Source: Massilia sp. Bi118
Lineage (GTDB): Bacteria; Pseudomonadota; Gammaproteobacteria; Burkholderiales; Burkholderiaceae_D
NCBI RefSeq assembly: GCF_918697865.1
Contig: NZ_CAKKMV010000004.1
Location: 248,001-312,000, forward strand
DNA length: 64,000 nt
Reading direction: 5' to 3'
Positions 24,203 through 32,168 of the stretch are shown piece by piece. The position numbers and the translations under genes were made by a program. How positions within the stretch are numbered: position 1 is the stretch's first letter; every line of letters begins with the position of its first letter. The notes under the pieces were generated by a model, which saw only the letters and a list, made by a program, of their open reading frames with translations, was not told the origin of the DNA and did no database searches.

Positions 24203-24985
24203 TTACTGGGCCGGCAGCACTGGCGGCACAAGCTTCGCACCCCACCACTTCCTGTAATTGGCCGCATACGCCCCAGACTTGATGTACTCCGCCACAAACC
24301 CATTCACAAACTTCAGCAGCGCCGGATCCCCCTTCGCCATCGCAATCCCGATCGGCGTATTGCCGTACATCGCCGGCAGGGTCTCCAGCTGCTCGTTCCT
24401 GCTCGCCAGGTAGTCCAGCAGCGAAGAATCCTCGATCCCGGCATCGACCCGCTTCTGCTGCAGCAGCAAAACCCCGTCCGGCGCAAAGTTGTCGGTGTAG
24501 ACGATGACCGCTTGCGGCGCCGACTTCTTCAGAAAGGCGTCCGCCGTGGTGCCGCGGCCGACCACGACACGCTTGCCGTTCAGGTCCGCCAGCGTTTTGA
24601 CGTGGGCGCTCTTTTGCGCGATCACGCGCAGGCCGGCCTGGTTGTAGGGAATCGAAAACTCGACCACGCGCGCGCGTTGCGGCGTGATCGAGACGTTGGC
24701 CACCACCAGGTCGAGCTGCTTCGACATCAGCATCGAGATGCGCGCATCGCTGGAGACGTCCGAAAATTTGACCGGCACGCCCAGCTTCGCGGCCAGCGCC
24801 CTGGCGACGTCGACGTCATAGCCGACCGGCTCGTTGGCGGCGTTGCGGAAGCCCACCGGCTCGCCGCCCAGCGAGACGCCGATGCGCACGTAGCCGCGCG
24901 CCTTGATGTCCTCGATGCGGCCGGCCCGGGCCGAGGCTGCGGCCAGGATCAAGGCTGCTGCGGCGGCATATTTAAAGCTTTGCAT
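24203..24985 (-). CDS. Polar amino-acid type ABC transporter substrate-binding protein
   Basis: The 260-residue product has a signal peptide (MQSFKYAAAAALILAAASARA) and the family-3 solute-binding fold: RGYVRIGVSLGGEPVGF, GYDVDVARALAAKLG, DLVVANVSITPQRA and the hinge VVGRGTTADAFLK. Such proteins bind amino acids in the periplasm for a two-permease, one-ATPase importer; those genes lie upstream in the same operon. In the glycosylasparagine context the ligand might be GlcNAc-Asn, which is inference. Confidence 0.88.
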   Translation of the reverse strand: MQSFKYAAAAALILAAASARAGRIEDIKARGYVRIGVSLGGEPVGFRNAANEPVGYDVDVARALAAKLGVPVKFSDVSSDARISMLMSKQLDLVVANVSITPQRARVVEFSIPYNQAGLRVIAQKSAHVKTLADLNGKRVVVGRGTTADAFLKKSAPQAVIVYTDNFAPDGVLLLQQKRVDAGIEDSSLLDYLASRNEQLETLPAMYGNTPIGIAMAKGDPALLKFVNGFVAEYIKSGAYAANYRKWWGAKLVPPVLPAQ

Positions 24986-24995
24986 ATTCGTCCTT

Positions 24996-25922
24996 TCAGG
25001 TTCCGATGGCGGCGGCGACGCGCAGTTCCGGCGCGGCCATGCGCTCGTCCCAGTACCAGTAGCGTATCTCTTCGTCGCAGCGGTAGTTGACCACCTGGTG
25101 ATTGCCCTGGGCGTCCAAGGCGTGGATGACGACGCCGGCCAGGAAGCCGGTCTTCAGTTCGGCGAGTTCTTCCACCGCGAACTTGATCGCGTCTTCGAGC
25201 GTGTAACCGAGCCGCATCGCCAGCACGATGCTGCGCGAGGTCGAGCAGCGCATGGTCATCTCGCCGGTATGGGTGCAGGCGGCGGCGCCGTAGCGGCTGT
25301 CCGCGTAGAAGCCCGCCCCGGGGATCGGCGAATCGCCCAGGCGGCCCGGGTACTTCCATGCCCAGCCGGAGGTCGAGGTAACCACGCCGATATGGTCGCC
25401 GGCATCAACGCCCAGGAAGACGGTGGTATCGCGCACGCGTTCCGGGTCGGTGATGGTGTTGCTGAGCGGCGCCAGCGGAATGTCGGGAAAGGCCGCCCGC
25501 TGTTGCGGCGACATCTCCTTCTGCAGGCGCTCCCACCATACCCGCTTGCTGTCCGGGTGCAGCACCTCGTCGACGGCGAAACCGCGTTCGGTGGCGAAAC
25601 GGCGTGCGCCGGCGCCGGTGAGCATCACGTGCGGCAGGTGCTTCATCACTTCGTGGGCCAGCGCGGAGACCGGCAGGGTGGCCGGCACCGCGCCGACCGC
25701 GCCGACTTCGCGGGTCGTGCCGTCCATGACGCCGGCGTCGAATTCCATCTCGCCCAGCATGTTCGGCCAGCCGCCGTAGCCGACGCTGCGCACTTTGGCT
25801 TCGCGTTCGACCCTGGCGATGCCGCTGACCATGGCGTCGATGGCCGGGCCGTCGTTCTTGAGGTGTTCGACTGTGGTGTCGAAGCCGGGCCAGGCCTCGG
25901 CATTCGCTAACAACATTCTCAT
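24996..25922 (-). CDS. Glycosylasparaginase-like Ntn hydrolase
   Basis: The 308-residue product matches N4-(beta-N-acetylglucosaminyl)-L-asparaginase. These Ntn hydrolases self-cleave before a Thr that then splits the GlcNAc-Asn bond. Seen: MLLANAEAWPG start, GYGGWPN, the cleavage site region RVRDTTVFLGVD with the nucleophile Thr, VTSTSGWAWKYPGRLGDSP and IPGAGFYAD. There is no signal peptide, unlike several homologues, so it acts in the cytoplasm, consistent with prior import of its substrate. It overlaps the ABC ATPase gene by four bases. Confidence 0.85.
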   Translation of the reverse strand: MRMLLANAEAWPGFDTTVEHLKNDGPAIDAMVSGIARVEREAKVRSVGYGGWPNMLGEMEFDAGVMDGTTREVGAVGAVPATLPVSALAHEVMKHLPHVMLTGAGARRFATERGFAVDEVLHPDSKRVWWERLQKEMSPQQRAAFPDIPLAPLSNTITDPERVRDTTVFLGVDAGDHIGVVTSTSGWAWKYPGRLGDSPIPGAGFYADSRYGAAACTHTGEMTMRCSTSRSIVLAMRLGYTLEDAIKFAVEELAELKTGFLAGVVIHALDAQGNHQVVNYRCDEEIRYWYWDERMAAPELRVAAAIGT

Positions 25923-26653
25923 GACTTGCTCATCTTCGATAAAAATTGGGCGATGCGTGGCTGCGCCACGCCGCCGCTAGCTGCAAAGAACTGCGCGGTC
26001 GGCAGGTCGGCCAGCAGGCGGCCCTGGTCGAGGAACACGATGCGGTTCGAGATCTGGCGGGCGAATTCGATTTCGTGGGTCACGAACAGCATCGTGGTGC
26101 CGCTCGCGGCCAGCTTCGCCAGTATATTCAGGACCTCGGCCGTCATCTCCGGATCGAGCGCGCTGGTGACTTCGTCCAGCAGCAGGTAGCGCGGTTTCAT
26201 CGCCAGTGCGCGGCAAATGCCGACCCGCTGGCGCTGGCCGCCGGAGAGCTGGGCCGGCCAGGCATCCGCGCGATCAAGCAGGCCCACGGAGGCCAGCAGT
26301 TCGCGTGCTTCTTCCTCGGCCTGGCGCCGAGGGACTTTCAGTACTTCGACCGGCGCCAGCGTGAGGTTCTGCAGCGCAGTCATGTGCGGATACAGGTTAA
26401 ACAGCTGGAACACGGTGCCGCAGCAGCGCCGCACGAGTTGCAGCTGCTTCGCGTCGTCGACCCGGTTACCGTCGACAGAAATCGCGCCGCCGTCGAGCTG
26501 TTCGAGGCCGTTGATGCAGCGGATCAGCGTCGATTTGCCGGAGCCGCTGGCGCCGAGGATGGACACCACTTCACCCGGCGCGATGCGCAGGTTCACTTCA
26601 TCCAGTACGGTGTTGGCGCCGAAGCGTTTGACGACGCCTTCGATTGCGATCAT
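25919..26653 (-). CDS. Amino-acid ABC transporter ATP-binding protein
   Basis: A 244-residue ABC ATPase of the polar amino-acid class: Walker A GASGSGKST, Q-loop, signature LSGGQRQRVGICRAL, Walker B YLLLDEVTSALDPE and the switch His in FVTHEIEFA. Immediately downstream of the permease genes and overlapping the hydrolase gene by ATGA. Confidence 0.93.
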   Translation of the reverse strand: MIAIEGVVKRFGANTVLDEVNLRIAPGEVVSILGASGSGKSTLIRCINGLEQLDGGAISVDGNRVDDAKQLQLVRRCCGTVFQLFNLYPHMTALQNLTLAPVEVLKVPRRQAEEEARELLASVGLLDRADAWPAQLSGGQRQRVGICRALAMKPRYLLLDEVTSALDPEMTAEVLNILAKLAASGTTMLFVTHEIEFARQISNRIVFLDQGRLLADLPTAQFFAASGGVAQPRIAQFLSKMSKS

Positions 26654-27328
26654 TTACAAACCCTTCCATTGACCATGCGCGCGCAGGCGAAGTTCCGCGC
26701 GGGCGCAGGCCCCGGCGATCAGCCGGGCCATCAGGTAATACAGCAGGCCGATCACGGTCCAGACGATAAAAGGCTTCAAGGTGCGCAGGTTCAGGATCGC
26801 GCCCGCCTTGGTGAGATCGACCACGCCGATCACCGAGATCAGCGAAGTCACCTGCAACTGGTTGACCAGCAGCCCTGCCAGCGGCCCGAGGCTGAAGGCC
26901 GCGGCCTGCGGTGCGACGATGCGGCGCAGCGCCTGCCAGCGGCTCAAGCCGAACACGCGCGCCGTCTCCAGCTGCTCGCGCCCGACTGATTCGATGGCCG
27001 ACACTGCGATCACATACATGAAGGCCGCCGTGTTCCCGGACAGCGTGATGAGCGCGGCCTGCACCGGGCTCAAGTCCGTCTCGAGCAGCACGGGCAGCCC
27101 GAAGAAGACCAGGAAGAGCTGCACCAGCACAGGGGAATTCTTCAGCAGCTCGGCGACAAACGCAGCCAAGGGCGCCAGCAGCGGCACACGGTAGTAGCGC
27201 AGCAACGCCCAGGCCAGGCCGATGACCAATCCGATCAGCGTGGTGGCGGCAAACAAGGCAGCCGAGACGCCCAGGCCCTGCAGCAGCAGGACCAGGTCGT
27301 GCGGCGTGAAATCGGTATAGCGCATCAA
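26654..27328 (-). CDS. Amino-acid ABC transporter permease
   Basis: A 224-residue integral membrane protein of the HisM/GlnP type with the EAA-like loop SVGREQLETARVFGLSRWQALRRIVAPQ (read in pieces) and about five membrane helices. NSPVLVQLFLVFFGLP is the usual family motif. It overlaps the preceding permease gene by four bases. Confidence 0.9.
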   Translation of the reverse strand: MMRYTDFTPHDLVLLLQGLGVSAALFAATTLIGLVIGLAWALLRYYRVPLLAPLAAFVAELLKNSPVLVQLFLVFFGLPVLLETDLSPVQAALITLSGNTAAFMYVIAVSAIESVGREQLETARVFGLSRWQALRRIVAPQAAAFSLGPLAGLLVNQLQVTSLISVIGVVDLTKAGAILNLRTLKPFIVWTVIGLLYYLMARLIAGACARAELRLRAHGQWKGL

Positions 27329-27984
27329 GACTGCGCCCTGTTCAGGCGACGGTGCAGCAGCCCGGCCGACAGCGACACCAGCCAGGTCAGCACGGCATAC
27401 AGCAGCAGGAGCAGGGCGTAGACCTCGAAGGGCTGGAAGGTGTCGGCGGCGATGATCTTTGCGCTGCCGGTCAGTTCATTCAGCGTGATCGCCGACAGGA
27501 TGGACGATGTCAGGATCAGGTTGACGAACACCGAACCCAGTGGCCGCAGAGAGCTGCGCAGCGCGATCGGCAGCACGATGCGGCGCGCGATGGCGAAGCG
27601 CGACAGGCCGCTGACCTGGGCCGCTTCCAGCACGCCCGGCTCGATCGCCAGGATGCCGGAACGGATCACGTCGGAACTGAAGGCGCCGCCGGCCAGCGAC
27701 AAGGCCAGCACGCCGGTGCCGAAGGCGCTCAGCTCGACGCCGATTTCGGGCAAGCCGTAGAACAGGAAGAACAGCTGGACGATGAAGGGAACGTTGCGGA
27801 AGATGTCGACGTAGACCTCGGCCGCGCCCCGGGCCAGCGGCAGTGCCGCGGTGCGCATCAGGGCCACCGGCACGCCCAGGGCCAGGCCGCCGGCGAGAGC
27901 CAGCGCGCAGGCGAGGGCGCTCAGCCGGGCGCCGGCCGCCAGGTCGCCGGCATAGGGCGCAAGAGGTGCAAGATCGAAGCTCAT
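27325..27984 (-). CDS. Amino-acid ABC transporter permease
   Basis: A 219-residue permease with the family motif RNVPFIVQLFFLFYGLP and the EAA loop AIEPGVLEAAQVSGLSRF. The start at 27984 (MSFDLAPL) was chosen; an ATG at 28020 adds twelve poorly hydrophobic residues. Second permease of the same importer. Confidence 0.88.
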   Translation of the reverse strand: MSFDLAPLAPYAGDLAAGARLSALACALALAGGLALGVPVALMRTAALPLARGAAEVYVDIFRNVPFIVQLFFLFYGLPEIGVELSAFGTGVLALSLAGGAFSSDVIRSGILAIEPGVLEAAQVSGLSRFAIARRIVLPIALRSSLRPLGSVFVNLILTSSILSAITLNELTGSAKIIAADTFQPFEVYALLLLLYAVLTWLVSLSAGLLHRRLNRAQS

Positions 27985-28033
27985 CCGGTCGAGTGTCACA
28001 CACGCCGCCTTGCATTTCAAGCAAAAGGCGGCG

Positions 28034-28765
28034 TCAGGCCCGCAGTTTAGCTTTCAGCGCGGCGACTTTAGCGCTGCTGGTCTGCCGGCGTGCTCCGCTA
28101 TCGAAGCCGAAGGCCAATACCTGCGGCGACGCCTTTGGTACCGGCACCGAGCAGGATGCGTGGACATCGGTCAGCGGCAGATGCGCGCGCAGGAGGTCCA
28201 CGTTGTCGGCGCTGATGCCGGCGCCTGGCATGATCCTTATGCGGCCGGCGGCGGCCTCGAAGCAGCACTGCAGTCCTTCGATGCCGTCCGGCGCACTCCT
28301 GGCGCCGCCGGAACTCAGGATGCGTTCGAAGCCCAGGTCGACCGCCAGGCGGGTCGCCTGCGCCAGGTCCGGGCACAGGTCGATGGCCCGGTGCAGCGTG
28401 CAGCGCAGCTGAAGATCGATCGCGCGGCGCACCAGCCGTTCCAGGGTCCCTGTATCCAGCTGGCCGTCCGGCGTCGATGCGCCCAGCACCACGCCTTGCA
28501 GGCCGGCGTCGGCAACCGCGGCGATTTCGTCCAGCATCAGCCGGGTCTCGCGCTCGTCGAAACAGAAGTCGCCGCCGCGCGGGCGGATCATCGCGACGAC
28601 CGGCACCGGGCTGGAAGCCGCCGCGTGCAGGAGGCCGGGGCCCGGCGTCAGGCCGCCGATGTCTAGCGCGCTGCACAACTCGATGCGGCCGGCGCCGCCC
28701 TCGTGCGCCGCGGCCAGGCCGTGGACGTTGTCGACGCAGACTTCCAGCGTGATCGAATCAGGCAT
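28034..28765 (-). CDS. cutC: CutC family protein
   Basis: A 243-residue TIM-barrel protein matching CutC: LEVCVDNVHGLAAAHEGGA, RIELCSALDIGGLTPGPGLL, MIRPRGGDFCFDERE and ILSSGGARSAPDGI. Once named for copper homeostasis, family members often sit in glycan-degradation operons, and their reaction is not settled. It overlaps the ROK kinase gene by eight bases and lies in the glycosylasparaginase operon. Confidence 0.9.
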   Translation of the reverse strand: MPDSITLEVCVDNVHGLAAAHEGGAGRIELCSALDIGGLTPGPGLLHAAASSPVPVVAMIRPRGGDFCFDERETRLMLDEIAAVADAGLQGVVLGASTPDGQLDTGTLERLVRRAIDLQLRCTLHRAIDLCPDLAQATRLAVDLGFERILSSGGARSAPDGIEGLQCCFEAAAGRIRIMPGAGISADNVDLLRAHLPLTDVHASCSVPVPKASPQVLAFGFDSGARRQTSSAKVAALKAKLRA

Positions 28766-29648
28766 GCGCGCCGCCCAGCTTTTCGAGGCCCAGCCAGGCC
28801 GCGCCGATCAATCCTGGCTCCGCGCCGGACTGGCCGGGCACGACGATGGGCTGCTCGGTCTTGCGCAGGATCCGGGCGCGAACTGCCAGGTCGAGGCGCG
28901 CAATCAAGGGCGCGCTGTTGGCCAGGCCGCCGCCGACCGGCAGCATGGACGCGCCGACTGTATTGACCAGCATGGCCAGCGGGCCGCTGAGCAGATCGGT
29001 CCAGCAGGCGATGGTGCGCTCGGCAGCGGCGTCGCCGGCCTGCCATGCGGCGATGATCTCGCGGCTGTCTATTGAACGCCCGTTCAAGGATCGGTACAGA
29101 CGCTCCAGGCCACGCGCGCCGCCGATCGTGTCCAGACATCCGCTCTGGCCGCAGCCGCATGGGAAGCGGGGACTACTTACTACCGGGCCGTGGCCCCATT
29201 CGCCGGCAAAGCCGCCGGGCCCGCCAATCAGCCGGCCGTCGAGCACCAGGCCGCCGCCGACGCCGGTGCCGAGGATCAGGCCGAATACATTGGCGTGGCC
29301 GCGCCCGGCGCCGGCCTGGGCTTCGGCGAGGGCGAAGCTGTCGGCGTCGTTGATGATCCAGACCGGCAGCCCGAAGGCCTCGCCCAGATCCGCGGCCAGC
29401 CTGCGGCCGTCGATGCAGGGAATGTTGGCGCACTTGATGCGCCCATCGAGCGGATCGATCACGCCGGCAATCGAGATGGCGACGCCGCGCGAAGGACCGC
29501 CGGCATCGATCTGTGCCTGCATGGCGGCGGTGAAGGCGGCGAAGTCGCGGGTGGGCGTCGGCACGCGGTGGGGGCTGCCGATGCGGCCGTCGGCGGTGGC
29601 GACGGCGGATTTGATGGCGCTGCCGCCGATATCGAAACAGGTAATCAT
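28758..29648 (-). CDS. ROK-family sugar kinase, likely GlcNAc kinase
   Basis: A 296-residue ROK kinase: ATP motif CFDIGGSAIKSAVA, catalytic Asp in WIINDADSFALAEA, LILGTGVGGGLVLDG and the zinc motif PCGCGQSGCLDT. There is no DNA-binding domain, so it is an enzyme and not a repressor. Substrate within the family is usually glucose, fructose, N-acetylmannosamine or GlcNAc; next to a glycosylasparaginase GlcNAc is the best guess. First gene of a seven-gene minus-strand operon. Confidence 0.87.
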   Translation of the reverse strand: MITCFDIGGSAIKSAVATADGRIGSPHRVPTPTRDFAAFTAAMQAQIDAGGPSRGVAISIAGVIDPLDGRIKCANIPCIDGRRLAADLGEAFGLPVWIINDADSFALAEAQAGAGRGHANVFGLILGTGVGGGLVLDGRLIGGPGGFAGEWGHGPVVSSPRFPCGCGQSGCLDTIGGARGLERLYRSLNGRSIDSREIIAAWQAGDAAAERTIACWTDLLSGPLAMLVNTVGASMLPVGGGLANSAPLIARLDLAVRARILRKTEQPIVVPGQSGAEPGLIGAAWLGLEKLGGAHA

Positions 29649-29776
29649 GGCCGGAATGATAAAGCGAAAAGCGGCTGTGTTGTGTGCATCGTTGCCGGAG
29701 GGTATCGGGACGCCGCTTGCTGGGCTGGCGGTGAAGCGTAAGATTGGGCTTCGACCACTTCATTGAGGAGATCAAG

Positions 29777-30073
29777 ATGGCGAAGAATCAAGGAAACGAT
29801 CAGAACCGGAATGCGGCCAGCTCCAGGGACCAGCAAAGCCAGCAATCGGGGCAGCAAGGCAGCCAGCAGCAAGGCAACCAGCAACAAGGTAGCCAGCAAC
29901 AAGGTAGCCAGCAACAAGGTAGCCAGCAACAAGGTAGCCAGCAGCATGGCGGCCAGCATGCGTCCGGCGGCACGCCGGCACTGGATGACCTCGGCGGCAA
30001 GCAGAAGGGTGAATCGGCACAGGATGCTGCGCAGGCCTTCGACCAGCAAAACTCTGACAGCAAGAAGCGCTAA
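29777..30073 (+). CDS. Small Gln-rich repeat protein
   Basis: A 98-residue hydrophilic protein with six five-residue units of SQQQG/NQQQG type (residues 29-58), flanked by a charged N-terminus (MAKNQGNDQNRN) and a tail ALDDLGGKQKGESAQD. GAGGAG is 6 bases before the ATG at 29777. No hydrophobic core is evident; probably disordered. Function unknown. Confidence 0.6.
   Translation: MAKNQGNDQNRNAASSRDQQSQQSGQQGSQQQGNQQQGSQQQGSQQQGSQQQGSQQHGGQHASGGTPALDDLGGKQKGESAQDAAQAFDQQNSDSKKR
29861..29950 (+). repeat. Six-copy 15-bp tandem repeat
   Basis: Unit AGCCAGCAACAAGGT; copies two to five are near identical (29876-29935) and the first and last vary at two to four positions. The period of 15 keeps the reading frame of the Gln-rich protein, so copy number can change without a frameshift. 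Confidence 0.9.
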
Positions 30074-30253
30074 CGCTTGAACGCCGACGGCTGATCCCGG
30101 CCGGCCGGCAAGCAAAGCCGGTGCGCAGACTCAGCGCGCACCGGATTCTCTCGATCTCCGATTTTTCAAGCCCGCGTAGTTCACCAGTCCGGGCGCTATT
30201 CAAACTATCTATTCACGGCACGATTTGTCCATCAGCGGCGGTGGGACCGAAAT
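30074..30253. other. Intergenic region with one hairpin, left flank of the prophage
   Basis: A perfect 9-bp stem CCGGTGCGC / GCGCACCGG (30118-30144, 9-base loop) followed by a pyrimidine-rich stretch and TTTTT a little farther on likely ends transcription of the Gln-rich gene. Nothing else is seen. Confidence 0.5.
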
Positions 30254-30646
30254 CTAACGTATCGCGCATAATCTATATTCCATGCAATCAACACCGTGCG
30301 GAACCCGCATGGATGCTGCTTCGGCGTTGCCTGGTGTCAAAAATAAATTGACACCGCTAGCTACGAGGAGGCCCATCGCCGTTGCCGCCGTCCTCGCCAT
30401 AAAAACTTCCCACAGGCTTTTTTGCCCGGTCTTCTCGGCCCGGTCGATGCATGCCGCGCCAATGATCTGTAGCGGGTCCACGCCCAGCTCCAGTGCGACC
30501 GCCAAGCACGTTTCGTCATCCATCACGCGCTTCCCGCTTTTGTATTGACTGATCGCGGGTGCTGTCAGGTTCAACAGTTTTGCGGTTGCTGCGTCGTTCA
30601 GTCCGCGACTGTTCTGCAACTCGACTAGAAATTTCACGCTTTTCAT
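30254..30646 (-). CDS. Phage repressor-like helix-turn-helix protein
   Basis: A 130-residue protein with an N-terminal XRE-type helix-turn-helix (about 3-60: LVELQNSRGLNDAATAKLLNLTAPAISQYKSG) and a hydrophobic segment near residues 90-105 (TAATAMGLLVASGVNLFL). AAGGAGAAAG precedes the ATG at 30646, which rules out the longer frame. It is divergent from the phage genes, in the position of RstR-like repressors of filamentous phages, with three operator-like palindromes in the gap. Confidence 0.75.
   Translation of the reverse strand: MKSVKFLVELQNSRGLNDAATAKLLNLTAPAISQYKSGKRVMDDETCLAVALELGVDPLQIIGAACIDRAEKTGQKSLWEVFMARTAATAMGLLVASGVNLFLTPGNAEAASMRVPHGVDCMEYRLCAIR
30261..30288. other. dif-like sequence, candidate phage attachment site
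   Basis: A 28-base stretch split as 11-6-11 (ATCGCGCATAA, TCTATA, TTCCATGCAAT) matches the E. coli dif consensus at about 19 positions, best in the XerC half and centre. It lies inside the 3' end of the repressor gene. Filamentous phages often integrate at dif through host XerCD. No partner copy was found at the other side. Confidence 0.3.
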
Positions 30647-30666
30647 ATTCTTTCTCCTTGACATCG

Positions 30667-30713
30667 TAACGGCTGTTAACGATAGTAACGCTTGTTAACG
30701 TTCACGGCTGTTA
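30667..30713. promoter_or_regulatory. Three operator-like palindromes
   Basis: TAACGGCTGTTA (30667-30678), TAACGCTTGTTA (30686-30697) and TCACGGCTGTTA (30702-30713) share the form TAAC-N4-GTTA, the third with one mismatch. They fill the space between the repressor gene and the rightward phage genes, as expected for repressor binding sites. Confidence 0.75.
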
Positions 30714-30791
30714 AGCAACCCCGATCCTATGTCGAATTCTGTAGCTGGTCAACTGTCGAATCTCTCCAATTGTCACCATCAGCCGTCGAAA

Positions 30792-31103
30792 ATGTCGGCT
30801 GTTCAAGCGCAGGAGTACTGCGACCTGGTGATCGCCAAGGCGGATCAGTTGGGGCCCCACTACGTCGAGCGGCAGTTGACCTGGGGCGCGGCTGAACTCG
30901 ACCGCCTCCAGTTGCAGCAGGTTCGCCCTGGTGGTGCCTTCGTCATTCAACCTGGTCTACTGCCAGAAGCGGCCCAAGAGGGCGACCACGTTGAGGATGA
31001 ACGCTGCTACGAGTGCTCGGGGACTGGTGAGCGTGATGGTGAGGAGTGTCCGTTCTGTCGTGGTACGAAGTTCCCGGTTCCACGTTATGAGGTGCAAGGT
31101 TGA
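30792..31103 (+). CDS. Small zinc-ribbon protein of the prophage
   Basis: A 103-residue protein with a C-terminal CYECSGTGERDGEECPFCRG motif, two CxxC pairs like a DnaJ zinc finger. The N-terminal part (MSAVQAQEYCDLVIAKADQ) is helical. The ATG at 30792 leaves room for a leader after the operators; an ATG at 30729 in the same frame is possible and neither has a clear ribosome site. First rightward phage gene; may act in replication or regulation. Confidence 0.55.
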   Translation: MSAVQAQEYCDLVIAKADQLGPHYVERQLTWGAAELDRLQLQQVRPGGAFVIQPGLLPEAAQEGDHVEDERCYECSGTGERDGEECPFCRGTKFPVPRYEVQG

Positions 31104-31228
31104 CCGCCGTAGGCGGCAGCGCCGCACCGCGCGGAGCGAAGCGAGCACGGAGCGCCGGTGCCGCCGAAGGCGGTTCCCCCCGTACTGTAATACGGGGGGA
31201 AAGTCCGGAACAGACGCAAGGGCAGCGG
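31104..31228. other. Highly structured region before the replication gene, candidate origin
   Basis: A perfect 11-bp hairpin TTCCCCCCGTA / TACGGGGGGAA (31174-31201, 6-base loop) is preceded by further inverted repeats (GGCGGCA at about 31109 with TGCCGCC at about 31159). The region is open in the replication-gene frame but its translation is arginine-rich noise. Filamentous phages keep their strand origins in such structured gaps. Confidence 0.45.
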
Positions 31229-32167
31229 ATGGCGATCATAGATTGGCTTCGCTTTACCTTCCTGCCTTCGGTTCCTGCAACTGAGGCGCTTGACCAGCTG
31301 CGGCGCTACCTCGCGCTCTGGTTCCCGCTGCCGGTCAACTTCGTCCCGGCGGAAAAGGGCATGTTTGGGTACACGTCCAGCTTCGATTTGATGGTCTGGA
31401 AGGACGGCGAATTCATTCGCGTCGGCGTGGTTGCCCTGGGCGGCAACACGGCTGGCAACACGATGATGGTGGATCTCTCGGGTAAGGGCTGTTCCCTGGT
31501 GAGCGACTGGCAGGCGGTCTACGCGACGATGCAGGACCTGGACGCGAGGATTACTCGTGCCGATACCGCGTTGGACCTGATGGAAGGCTTCACGCTTGAG
31601 CAGTTCGATGATCTGTACCTGGCCGGTGAGTTCAACTGCGGCGGGCGCATTCCGTCGCGGCGGTACGTCGAGGGTGGTCACATGCAAGACCTGGGAGCAC
31701 ATGGGCGCACGCTCTATCTCGGCAAGAAGGCCAACGGCAAAGAGTTGTGCATCTATGAGAAGGGCAAGCAGCTCGGGAATCCTGAGAGCGAGTGGCTGCG
31801 TATCGAGATCAGGTTCGGCAACCGTGACCGGGTCATTCCACACGAGATCGTGCTCGATCCCACGCGGTTCTTCGCTGGCGGCTTCGTCGCACTGGAGACG
31901 CTGGTGGATAGCATCAAGGAGAAGATCAAGACCGAGCAACGGGACATCGTTGTCGAGGAACGCACGATTGTTTTGAAGCGCCTGACCCATTACCTGGTGG
32001 CGGCGTATGGCAAGACGATTTACCAGCTGGCGCACGAGCTGGAGATGGATTACAAGGCCCTGGTCGAGTTACTGATGGTGCAAGGAGTGCCGCGCCGACT
32101 AGAAAAATCCGTGGTGGCCGACGGCGTGAACCGGGTGCACGAGCCAGCCCGACCAATGGAGAAGTGA
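31229..32167 (+). CDS. Filamentous phage replication initiation protein (gene II/X type)
   Basis: A 312-residue protein starting MAIIDWLRFTFLP, matching the phage/plasmid replication protein II/X family that nicks the viral strand and starts rolling-circle replication. Seen: ARITRADTALDLMEG, YLGKKANGKELCIYEKGKQLG and LRIEIRFGNRDRVIP, which carry the conserved basic and acidic residues, and Tyr residues for covalent attachment. AAGG precedes the ATG at 31229. It sits two bases before the ssDNA-binding gene. Confidence 0.85.
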   Translation: MAIIDWLRFTFLPSVPATEALDQLRRYLALWFPLPVNFVPAEKGMFGYTSSFDLMVWKDGEFIRVGVVALGGNTAGNTMMVDLSGKGCSLVSDWQAVYATMQDLDARITRADTALDLMEGFTLEQFDDLYLAGEFNCGGRIPSRRYVEGGHMQDLGAHGRTLYLGKKANGKELCIYEKGKQLGNPESEWLRIEIRFGNRDRVIPHEIVLDPTRFFAGGFVALETLVDSIKEKIKTEQRDIVVEERTIVLKRLTHYLVAAYGKTIYQLAHELEMDYKALVELLMVQGVPRRLEKSVVADGVNRVHEPARPMEK

Positions 32168-32168
32168 A

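Noticed and set aside
31100-31228. N-terminal extension of the phage replication protein
   Set aside because: The 43 extra residues are Arg/Ala/Gly-rich translation of a hairpin region; the ATG at 31229 has a ribosome site and begins the conserved sequence.
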